Below are positions 1-5,351 of a DNA stretch of 5,597 nt, piece after piece. The position numbers and the translations under genes are program-made. The stretch's first letter is position 1. The number at the start of each line of letters is the position of its first letter. Under the pieces are notes generated by a model that was not told where the DNA came from, did not search any database, and saw only the letters and a list, made by a program, of their open reading frames with translations. Source of the stretch: an uncultured Clostridia bacterium (GTDB lineage Bacteria > Bacillota > Clostridia > TANB77 > CAG-508); contig CAKOZB010000089.1 of NCBI GenBank assembly GCA_934131055.1, positions 1 to 5,597 on the forward strand, written 5' to 3'.

Positions 1-20
1 AGTAGACGCTGAGCGTTGCA
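1..20 (+). rRNA. possible 3' end of a 5S rRNA (partial)
   Basis: The first 20 bases begin AGTAG-ACGCTG, which resembles the conserved 3' tail of bacterial 5S rRNA (AGUAG, a few loop A bases, then the 3' strand of helix I). The stretch is much richer in G and C than the following DNA and runs straight into an intrinsic terminator, as expected at the end of an rRNA operon. The matching 5' strand of helix I lies outside the window, so the call cannot be confirmed. The alternative is the end of a protein gene: one frame gives Ser-Arg-Arg-stop at 10-12. Confidence 0.3.
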
Positions 21-48
21 AAAAGTCATTCTTATGAATGGCTTTTTT
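20..48 (+). terminator. intrinsic terminator of the upstream transcript
   Basis: A stem of about 12 pairs joins 20-31 to 36-47 with one G-U pair and a TTAT loop (32-35). The descending arm ends in a run of six T (43-48). It closes whatever transcript enters from the left and insulates the NfeD/SPFH operon. The A-run on the ascending arm gives some T-run on the other strand, but no minus-strand gene is nearby to use it. Confidence 0.8.
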
Positions 49-59
49 ATTGTTGGAAA

Positions 60-80
60 GTTTACAAAATTATTGTAAAC
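60..80. promoter_or_regulatory. perfect inverted repeat, possible operator
   Basis: The arms GTTTACAA (60-67) and TTGTAAAC (73-80) are perfect reverse complements around a 5-base AATTA centre, giving a 21-bp dyad. It lies two bases upstream of the probable -35 element of the nfeD promoter, where an activator or repressor could bind. No T-run follows, so it is not a terminator. BirA sites use similar words, but as I recall them with the opposite arm orientation and a longer spacer, so no regulator is named. Confidence 0.4.
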
Positions 81-82
81 TA

Positions 83-111
83 TTTATTTTGTAGGAATTT
101 TATGGTATAAT
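83..111 (+). promoter_or_regulatory. extended -10 promoter of the NfeD/SPFH operon
   Basis: A perfect TATAAT (106-111) is preceded by TGG (103-105), which fits the TGn extended -10 motif. Seventeen bases upstream is TTTATT (83-88), a weak -35; an extended -10 commonly compensates for that. The start point would be near 118, leaving a leader of about 25 bases before the ATG at 143. Confidence 0.65.
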
Positions 112-142
112 TATTTTGTTAGTTTAATTCGGAGGTGTTTAT

Positions 143-595
143 ATGTTACCTTGGCAAATTTGGTTGATAATTTCTGGAGTTTGTTTTATTGCAGAGATTG
201 CAACTGTTGGATTTTTAATTTTTTGGTTTGGAGTTGCCGCACTTATTACATGTTTGCTTAGCTTGTTTATTTCAAACGTTATTGCTCAAACTGTAATTTT
301 CGTAATCCTTTCGGTAATTCTTATATGTTTGACTAGACCTTTTGCTGAAAAGATGAATAAAAACGATAATATTGTTACCAATTCTAATGCAATAATTGGT
401 AAAGAAGGTGTAGTTACAAAAGACATTACTCCAAATGATGTTGGTCAAGTTAAGGTTTCTGGAGACATTTGGACAGCAATTTCTACATATACTGATATTA
501 TTCCAAAGGGTTCTACTATAAAAGTTTTATCAATTGATGGAGTAAAATTAGTTGTTGATCCAGTATCTATTAAACAACCTGAGAAAACAATCTAA
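143..595 (+). CDS. NfeD family membrane protein (short form)
   Basis: This 150-residue protein has the layout of the short NfeD class, which lacks the ClpP-like serine protease domain of long NfeD. Three hydrophobic helices are visible at about residues 5-22, 24-42 and 47-64, ending in the typical Arg-Pro (R65-P66). A soluble OB-fold domain follows at about 80-145, with the conserved elements GKEGVV (86-91) and the G101...V105-x-G107-x-x-W110-x-A112 pattern. In the family the OB-fold tail is thought to work with a partner SPFH/stomatin protein at the membrane, and an SPFH gene follows 74 bases downstream, which strongly supports the call. The start is set by GGAGGTG at 131-137, five bases before the ATG. 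The molecular role is not well defined; membrane-domain organisation or quality control are the usual proposals. Confidence 0.88.
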   Translation: MLPWQIWLIISGVCFIAEIATVGFLIFWFGVAALITCLLSLFISNVIAQTVIFVILSVILICLTRPFAEKMNKNDNIVTNSNAIIGKEGVVTKDITPNDVGQVKVSGDIWTAISTYTDIIPKGSTIKVLSIDGVKLVVDPVSIKQPEKTI

Positions 596-615
596 ATCAT
601 TAGAAGTTAACTATT

Positions 616-644
616 TTTATAATTCACGTTTTTAATTTTATAAT
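616..644 (+). promoter_or_regulatory. possible internal promoter before the SPFH gene
   Basis: A perfect TATAAT (639-644) has TTTATA (616-621) 17 bases upstream, in the 74-base gap between the two genes of the operon. The region is almost purely A and T, so a chance match is likely. If real, it would let the SPFH gene be transcribed separately from nfeD. Confidence 0.22.
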
Positions 645-669
645 ATATATTTTTTAGGAGGAAAAAATT

Positions 670-1587
670 ATGTGGTTTTTAATCGTATTACTAGTTATAA
701 TATTAATTATAGCCGTAAAATCAATTAAAGTAGTAAGACAATCTGAAGTTTATATTATTGAAAGATTAGGTAAATTTCATAAAGTAGCTGATGCAGGTCT
801 TACAATTATAATTCCTTTCGTTGACCGTGTTAGAAGTGTTGTTAGCTTAAAGCAACAAACTATGGATGTTCCACCACAAGGAGTTATTACTAAAGATAAT
901 GTTACAATTACAATCGACACTGTTGTGTTCTACAAAGTTACAGACCCAGCAAAGGCTGTTTACGAAATTCAATCTTTAAAGAAAGGTATTGAATATTTAG
1001 CAATTACAACAATTCGTGATATCGTTGGTAAAATGGATTTGGATTCAACATTTAGTTCAAGAGACATGATTAACGAGGAATTAAGAGCAATTCTTGATGA
1101 AGCCACAGATCAATGGGGATGCAAGATTGATAGAGTTGAAATTAAAGATATTACTCCTCCAGCAGACATTAGAGACGCTATGGAGAAGCAAATGAATGCA
1201 GAAAGAAATAAGAGAGCTCAAATACTTCAAGCTGAAGGTGAAAGACAGTCTGCAATTACACTTGCCCAAGGTAAAAAGGAAGCTGCTATATTAGAAGCCG
1301 AAGCAGAAAAAGAATCTAAAATTAGAAGAGCTGCCGGTGAAGCTGAAGCTATAAAGAAAGTTGCAGAAGCAAGGGCAAATGAAATCAATTTAGTATATGG
1401 TGCAATGATGAATTCTCATCCAGATGACACTTTAGTACAATTAAAGTCTTTAGAAGCTTTAAAAGACATTGCAAATGGAGAAGCCAACAAAGTATTTATT
1501 CCATTTGAGGCAACAAGCACACTTTCAAGCTTAGGAGCAATTAAAGAAGTTATGAAAGATGACAAAAAAGATAAGAAAAACGACTAA
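670..1587 (+). CDS. SPFH/Band 7 (slipin, QmcA-like) membrane protein
   Basis: This 305-residue protein belongs to the stomatin/prohibitin/flotillin/HflK superfamily. An N-terminal hydrophobic anchor covers residues 2-16. The Band 7 domain follows at about 20-165, with family signatures RQSEVYIIERLGKF (23-36), GLTIIIPFVDRV (43-54) and VPPQGVITKDNV (67-78). A long Ala/Glu/Lys-rich coiled coil runs from about 165 to 240 and normally drives ring-like oligomerisation. A C-terminal segment ends in FIPFEATSTLSSLGAI, typical of bacterial slipins, then a charged Lys/Asp tail. Length and layout match QmcA/YbbK-type proteins, which pair with a neighbouring NfeD and build membrane microdomain scaffolds. 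AGGAGG at 656-661, eight bases before the ATG, fixes the start. It is the last gene of the operon, followed by two terminators. The exact substrate or client is unknown. Confidence 0.92.
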   Translation: MWFLIVLLVIILIIAVKSIKVVRQSEVYIIERLGKFHKVADAGLTIIIPFVDRVRSVVSLKQQTMDVPPQGVITKDNVTITIDTVVFYKVTDPAKAVYEIQSLKKGIEYLAITTIRDIVGKMDLDSTFSSRDMINEELRAILDEATDQWGCKIDRVEIKDITPPADIRDAMEKQMNAERNKRAQILQAEGERQSAITLAQGKKEAAILEAEAEKESKIRRAAGEAEAIKKVAEARANEINLVYGAMMNSHPDDTLVQLKSLEALKDIANGEANKVFIPFEATSTLSSLGAIKEVMKDDKKDKKND

Positions 1588-1593
1588 TTCTAT

Positions 1594-1624
1594 AAAAACC
1601 ACAGGGATATTCCCGTGGTTTTTT
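1594..1624. terminator. bidirectional intrinsic terminator
   Basis: The stem pairs AAAAACCAC (1594-1602) plus GGGA (1604-1607) with TCCC (1611-1614) and GTGGTTTTT (1615-1623), with one bulged A at 1603 and a TAT loop. A run of six T (1619-1624) follows on the plus strand, and the A-run 1594-1598 gives a T-run on the minus strand. It can therefore end both the SPFH operon and the converging gene whose stop codon lies at 1686. Confidence 0.88.
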
Positions 1625-1634
1625 ATAATAGTTA

Positions 1635-1668
1635 AGGGAAGAAATTTTAGTTTCTTCCCTATTTTTTT
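1635..1668 (+). terminator. second, tandem intrinsic terminator
   Basis: AGGGAAGAAA (1635-1644) and TTTCTTCCCT (1651-1660) form a perfect 10-pair stem around a TTTTAG loop, followed by ATTTTTTT (1661-1668). On the plus strand this is a good backup terminator for the SPFH operon. On the minus strand the bases after the stem are mixed (TAACTATTA), so termination in that direction is expected to be weaker. Confidence 0.78.
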
Positions 1669-1685
1669 ATGTTTTAATAAAATCT

Positions 1686-2813
1686 CTATCTTCCATCGTC
1701 ATCGTCTTTATAATATGGTATTGCTCGTGTGTTTTCTCTCATTCTTCTCTGTTTTATATATTCTCCCTGTAATTCAACTATCTTACTGATTACAACTTGA
1801 GACACTCCATTTTCTTGGCTATTTTCTATTACGCTACCATCTTTGTTAATTCCACCAATATCATGTAATTCACTTACATCACACATTCCTTCTGGTGTAA
1901 GATTCTTTTGGTATCCATTTGACAAAAGATCAAGTACCGCTTTTTCTAATTGTTTTTTATACGTAGCTTCATATTCTGTATTTACTATATCATTCAATCT
2001 ATATGGCAATGTGAATACTACTGGAACCTTCACATCAGGAGAGAAAAGTTCGACATTTTGTTCATCAGAAGTTGATGCAAGTTGTGCAGTGTACACATAT
2101 CTTCCAGAGGCATCTTTAGCAATTTTATTAACTGCTCTAATCCTTAATATTTCTCCATTAGACGTATTAACCCCATCATATTGTTCTGCTTGAAATTTAT
2201 CTAATCCGCCTCTTATAAATGGATTTGCCATTCTAGCTTCTATTTTCTTTTGTCCTTCAGCACGTAATTTACTAATACTTTTTTGTGCTTTTATGTTCCT
2301 TGCATTTTCTTCTTTTTGCCTAACTTCTAACAATCGACTTTCTCTTAGTCTTTTATTTGTTATTTCTTCTAAAAGTTTCTCGTTCAACTTTCCTATTTGC
2401 TCATTTACGGCAGCTGTTGGTGGTTGCAGTCTAATGTCTTCTTTAGAGTAGGCTCTACCCAAATATGTATATGATTTTTCATTAAGTTCTATTCCTGTGT
2501 ACATTCCAGTAAATCTTGTTATTAATTCTTTAGCCAAATCATATCTTCCTTCTGGAATTTCAAAACAAATTGGGTCTGCAGCATCCAAATAAATTGTATC
2601 TCCTTGGTTTACATGAATCACCCTAGCACTTATTAAACTGCTAATACTTCCATCACTATGTCTAAACTTTTGTGCCTCCTCTATATTTAGCACCTCTGTC
2701 TGTGTTCCATCTTCTCTATAAATTGACATCATTGTCGGCATTTTTTCTACTTCTTTTATTGCTTCCTGTGTATTTTTCCCACTTGGTCTATGTAAAAAAT
2801 CAAATAGTCCCAT
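1686..2813 (-). CDS. unrecognised 375-residue protein with central coiled coil
   Basis: I do not recognise this family and assign no function. There is no signal peptide and no membrane segment, so it is probably cytoplasmic. Three parts can be seen: a mixed, strand-rich N-terminal region (about 27-125) after a short amphipathic start MGLFDFL; a strongly charged, Lys/Glu/Arg-rich helical stretch (about 135-195) that looks like a coiled coil; and a second strand-rich region (about 215-350) with a helix near 282-298. Only two cysteines occur (83, 311), and no ATPase, nuclease or metal motif is obvious. The C-terminus carries KDDDD (369-373). Smooth codon use and a clean ribosome site argue for a real gene: AGGAGG lies at 2827-2832 on this strand, although the 13-base gap to the ATG is long, and no closer in-frame start exists. 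It follows the Rsm22 gene by 88 bases with no clear terminator between, but also has its own promoter candidate. Confidence 0.8.
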   Translation of the reverse strand: MGLFDFLHRPSGKNTQEAIKEVEKMPTMMSIYREDGTQTEVLNIEEAQKFRHSDGSISSLISARVIHVNQGDTIYLDAADPICFEIPEGRYDLAKELITRFTGMYTGIELNEKSYTYLGRAYSKEDIRLQPPTAAVNEQIGKLNEKLLEEITNKRLRESRLLEVRQKEENARNIKAQKSISKLRAEGQKKIEARMANPFIRGGLDKFQAEQYDGVNTSNGEILRIRAVNKIAKDASGRYVYTAQLASTSDEQNVELFSPDVKVPVVFTLPYRLNDIVNTEYEATYKKQLEKAVLDLLSNGYQKNLTPEGMCDVSELHDIGGINKDGSVIENSQENGVSQVVISKIVELQGEYIKQRRMRENTRAIPYYKDDDDGR

Positions 2814-2885
2814 TTTTAGTAAGATTCCTCCTTCGAATTATTATTTCAGTCGGAAAAGATTTCCCTTATTATTTTTCATACGTTT

Positions 2886-2914
2886 ATTATAACATAAAAA
2901 TTTATTTTAGTATA
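2886..2914 (-). promoter_or_regulatory. extended -10 promoter for the 375-residue protein gene
   Basis: Read on the minus strand, a perfect TATAAT (2891-2886) is preceded by TGT (2894-2892), an extended -10. The hexamer 17 bases upstream, TATACT (2914-2909), is a poor -35. The upstream half lies inside the last codons of the Rsm22-family gene. Predicted start near 2879 gives a leader of about 65 bases. It suggests expression independent of the upstream rarA-Rsm22 genes. Confidence 0.5.
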
Positions 2915-3861
2915 TCTCCGTTGCTTAATTTTTTTGCAATTTTAAATTTTTCTTTTTCCTTTTTAGTTATAGTCTTTTCCTCTATATCTCCTTCTGTTGT
3001 GCATAATTTTAATGTTATTCTTCCATTTTCTATTTTTGGATGTCTTAAAATTCTATCTTTTTTATCTGTTTTCATTTTTGAAACTGCAATATATGAAAAT
3101 TTTTCATCTTCATAAGGTACGTCTCCAGCTTTCAATATTTTATGCACTTTCGTTCTTGCAACTCTGCATGAGAAAGCACACCAATCATTTTTTGAAATTT
3201 TGCACTCTTTTTCATGCGCACATGGTGCTACAATATTTGCACCTTTTTTTATAAAGTAGTCTCTTATTTCTTTTATTTGATTATAACCTTCTGGTGTTCC
3301 TGGTTCAATAATTAATAATAATTTTCCAGTTGAATTCCATAATTTTTCTAATATTTGATTCCTGTTTTCTAATTTTATTTCATTTAATACATATGAAGAT
3401 ATGACTAAATCTGCTTTTTGTTCTACATTATCTGTAATTATATTTTTCTTAATCCACTGTACATTATCAATTTCATTTTTCATGAGCTTTTGGCCTAAAT
3501 TTAGCATATAATCTTCATTTTCTACACAAACATTGCTTTCTATTTTAAGCAATTCATTTACAGCCCAAGTAGCAGTTCCAGTACCAGCTCCCACATCAAG
3601 CAAGCTTGTAATTTCAGCATTTGGCATCATTCCCAGACTGTGCTTTAATGCAGAATACACAGCTCCATATGTTGCTGGCATTCTGCTTACAGCATATGCT
3701 ACTGCATCTTCTCTGCTAGTTATTAGTCTAGTATTCGTCTTATTTTGTGTTTTATCTCTATACTTTTCACTAATATTTTGCGCACTTTGCTTTAACTTTT
3801 TTAACTCTATTTCATCTATCTCTTGTTCTAATTTTTCTTTTAAAAGTATTGGTAATTCCAT
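2902..3861 (-). CDS. Rsm22-family methyltransferase-like protein (small ribosomal subunit)
   Basis: The 319-residue product matches the bacterial members of the Rsm22 family, relatives of yeast Rsm22 and human METTL17, which act on small ribosomal subunit assembly. The SAM-binding motif I is LLDVGAGTGTATWA (87-100), and SYVLNEI (156-162) and IIEPGTPEG (184-192) are further family signatures. Cysteines 214, 220 and 228 (C-x5-C-x7-C, including NDWCAFSCR) and a later C287 fit the Fe-S cluster ligands described for METTL17; C232 is an extra nearby cysteine. YEDEKFSY (250-257) is also typical. Start choice: the frame stays open to a TTG at 4002 and an ATG at 3978 that overlap rarA, but that extension is a low-complexity Lys/Asn stretch, while the ATG at 3861 begins MELPILLKEKL like family members. 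The Shine-Dalgarno there is weak. It probably forms an operon with rarA, 97 bases upstream. True methyltransferase activity is unproven for the family. Confidence 0.85.
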   Translation of the reverse strand: MELPILLKEKLEQEIDEIELKKLKQSAQNISEKYRDKTQNKTNTRLITSREDAVAYAVSRMPATYGAVYSALKHSLGMMPNAEITSLLDVGAGTGTATWAVNELLKIESNVCVENEDYMLNLGQKLMKNEIDNVQWIKKNIITDNVEQKADLVISSYVLNEIKLENRNQILEKLWNSTGKLLLIIEPGTPEGYNQIKEIRDYFIKKGANIVAPCAHEKECKISKNDWCAFSCRVARTKVHKILKAGDVPYEDEKFSYIAVSKMKTDKKDRILRHPKIENGRITLKLCTTEGDIEEKTITKKEKEKFKIAKKLSNGDILK

Positions 3862-3958
3862 CTTTCTCACTTTTCCATTGATAAATTTACAATTAATTTT
3901 ATTTTCATCATTCAAGTTCTTCGAATTTTTATTTTTGCTTTTAAATTTGCATTTGCTT

Positions 3959-5203
3959 CTAATCTGGTATATTTTCATCTTTAATATAGTACTTCGTTCC
4001 AAGCATTTTATCTGGCAAATATTGTTGTTCTACATAATGCCCTGGATAATCGTGTGGGTATTTGTAGCCAACATGGTAGCCTTCTTTTTCCATTCCTTCT
4101 GCTGGTGCATTTCTTATATGCATTGGTACTTCGCCAGTATCTTTATTTACAACATCTTCCAAAGCTTGATTTATTGCTAAATAGCTAGCATTAGACTTTT
4201 TAGAAGTTGCAACATATACTGCCGCTTCTGCAAGTATTATTCTTGCTTCTGGCATGCCAACCATGTGCACAGCCTCCATAGCACTCGTTGCAAGTATTAA
4301 TGCATTAGGATTTGCCATTCCTACATCTTCTGATGCAGCAATTACAATTCTTCTTGCTAAAAACATTGGGTCTTCTCCTCCATTTAATGCTCTTGCCAAA
4401 TAAAAAATTGCAGCATCTGGGTCACTACCTCTCATAGATTTTATAAAAGCACTAATGTTATCATAATGGCTATCTCCTTTTTTATCAAAGATTGCTTTTC
4501 TATTTTGAACACTTTCTTTTGCAATCTCATCAGTTATTGTAATGTATCCGTCTGATCCAATATTAGTTGTTAATACAGCTACTTCGAGTCCATTTAGAGC
4601 AGTTCTAACATCTCCATTTGCTGTTTCTGCAATTTTTCTTAAAGTTTCATCTGAAATTTTTATTTTATATTCTCCGAGTCCTTCTTTTTTCTCCAATGCA
4701 TTTTTTAAAATAGTATAAATATTTTCTACTGTTAATGGTTGCAAACGAAATACCATAGACCTCGATATTAAAGCCTTATTTACTTCAAAATAAGGATTCT
4801 CCGTTGTTGCTCCAATTAAGATTACAGTTCCATTTTCTACAAATGGAAGCAATGCATCTTGTTGCAATTTGTTAAATCTATGAATTTCATCTATAAATAA
4901 TATGCATCTTCCAGATGGGTTTAAAAAAGGATTTTTAGCTTCCTCTATTGCATTTTTAATGTCTCCAACTCCTGCAGTTACAGCATTTAATTTTGTAAAT
5001 TTATATTTAGTAGTATTACTTATAACCCTTGCCAGAGACGTTTTTCCGCATCCAGGAGGTCCCCATAATATAATGCTAGATAGTCTATCTGCCTTTATTG
5101 TTCTATATAAAATTTTATCTTGTCCTAAAATTTCTTCTTGTCCCACATAATCTTCCAGCGTTTTAGGACTCATTCTATATGCTAATGGTTCGTTTGCATT
5201 CAT
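3959..5203 (-). CDS. rarA: replication-associated recombination protein A (RarA/MgsA), AAA+ ATPase
   Basis: This 414-residue protein is a full-length RarA (MgsA; WRNIP1/Mgs1 family), a clamp-loader-like AAA+ ATPase that acts at stalled replication forks and gaps with SSB and RecA. The order is an N-terminal signature (LAYRMSPKTLEDYVGQ, 7-22), Walker A GPPGCGKT (48-55), Walker B LFIDEIHRF (102-110), sensor 1 GATTENP (131-137), arginine finger region ISRS (146-149) and sensor 2 GDVRTALN (197-204). The tetramerisation domain then runs to a typical end with KYPHDYPGHYVEQQYLPD (381-398). All catalytic residues are present. AGGAG at 5210-5214 on this strand, six bases from the ATG, fixes the start. 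It lies 137 bases downstream of ruvA, where ruvB would be more usual, and upstream of the Rsm22-family gene. A promoter candidate and a dyad lie in the gap before it. Confidence 0.97.
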   Translation of the reverse strand: MNANEPLAYRMSPKTLEDYVGQEEILGQDKILYRTIKADRLSSIILWGPPGCGKTSLARVISNTTKYKFTKLNAVTAGVGDIKNAIEEAKNPFLNPSGRCILFIDEIHRFNKLQQDALLPFVENGTVILIGATTENPYFEVNKALISRSMVFRLQPLTVENIYTILKNALEKKEGLGEYKIKISDETLRKIAETANGDVRTALNGLEVAVLTTNIGSDGYITITDEIAKESVQNRKAIFDKKGDSHYDNISAFIKSMRGSDPDAAIFYLARALNGGEDPMFLARRIVIAASEDVGMANPNALILATSAMEAVHMVGMPEARIILAEAAVYVATSKKSNASYLAINQALEDVVNKDTGEVPMHIRNAPAEGMEKEGYHVGYKYPHDYPGHYVEQQYLPDKMLGTKYYIKDENIPD

Positions 5204-5268
5204 TCTTTGCTCCTTTTTGCATAATAGGTTTTTACATTATTGCACTATTTTTTTACTTATGCCATCAA

Positions 5269-5296
5269 ATAATGAACATAACCGTTGTTTTTACAA
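5269..5296 (-). promoter_or_regulatory. candidate rarA promoter
   Basis: On the minus strand, TTGTAA (5296-5291) and CATTAT (5274-5269) are separated by 16 bases. Each matches four of six consensus positions. It sits in the 137-base gap between ruvA and rarA, which has no good terminator, so rarA could also be read from upstream. The surrounding DNA is very AT-rich, so the assignment is tentative. Confidence 0.3.
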
Positions 5297-5309
5297 TTAC
5301 TTTATGTTC
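5274..5309. promoter_or_regulatory. inverted repeat around the rarA promoter
   Basis: GAACATAA (5274-5281) and TTATGTTC (5302-5309) are perfect reverse complements separated by 20 bases, and they flank the candidate -35 element of rarA. Each arm resembles one half of the Gram-positive LexA (SOS) site, CGAACATATGTTCG, but the halves are far apart rather than adjacent, so this is not a standard LexA box. Centre-to-centre distance is 28 bases. It could be an operator for another dimer or a weak RNA hairpin. Confidence 0.35.
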
Positions 5310-5320
5310 TACTATTCTTT

Positions 5321-5351
5321 TCGCCCAAAAAGGGGCGTCCCTATTGGGCGA
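5321..5351. repeat. REP-like GC-rich palindrome overlapping the ruvA stop
   Basis: The arms TCGCCCAA (5321-5328) and TTGGGCGA (5344-5351) are perfect reverse complements. Inside the 15-base loop, GGG (5332-5334) and CCC (5339-5341) can form a second short stem. An alternative, mutually exclusive stem pairs 5322-5326 with 5333-5337. The GC content stands out sharply from the flanking AT-rich DNA. The style (GGGACG...CCCC...TTTTTGGGCG on the minus strand) resembles the short palindromic repeats scattered through many clostridial genomes. The last codons of ruvA and its TAG stop lie inside. It lacks a T-run after the outer stem, so it is a poor intrinsic terminator. Confidence 0.45.

Noticed and set aside
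1559..1789. Plus-strand open frame of 76 codons running through both terminators
   Set aside because: It starts inside the SPFH gene, reads through two hairpin terminators and ends antisense to the next gene; no ribosome site.
2840..2870. Possible hairpin with GGGAAA and TTTTCC on the minus strand after the Rsm22 gene
   Set aside because: The loop is only two bases and no T-run follows, so it is not a credible terminator or riboswitch.
2672..3115. Plus-strand open frame of 147 codons, hydrophobic
   Set aside because: It is antisense to the 375-residue protein and Rsm22 genes and spans the promoter gap. The Phe/Leu/Ser-rich composition is what the complement of Lys/Glu-rich AT-rich coding DNA gives, and no ribosome site is seen.
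3533..4180. Plus-strand open frame of 215 codons resembling a membrane protein
   Set aside because: It lies entirely over rarA and the Rsm22 gene on the opposite strand, both with clear family motifs. Its apparent membrane segments are an antisense artefact of Lys/Asn-rich codons.
4902..5150. Plus-strand open frame of 82 codons
   Set aside because: Antisense to the Walker A and B region of rarA, with no ribosome site.
5229..5294. Three copies of TTTTTAC (5229, 5250, 5288) before rarA, possible iterons
   Set aside because: The spacing is irregular (21 and 38) and short T-rich words are expected by chance in DNA this AT-rich.
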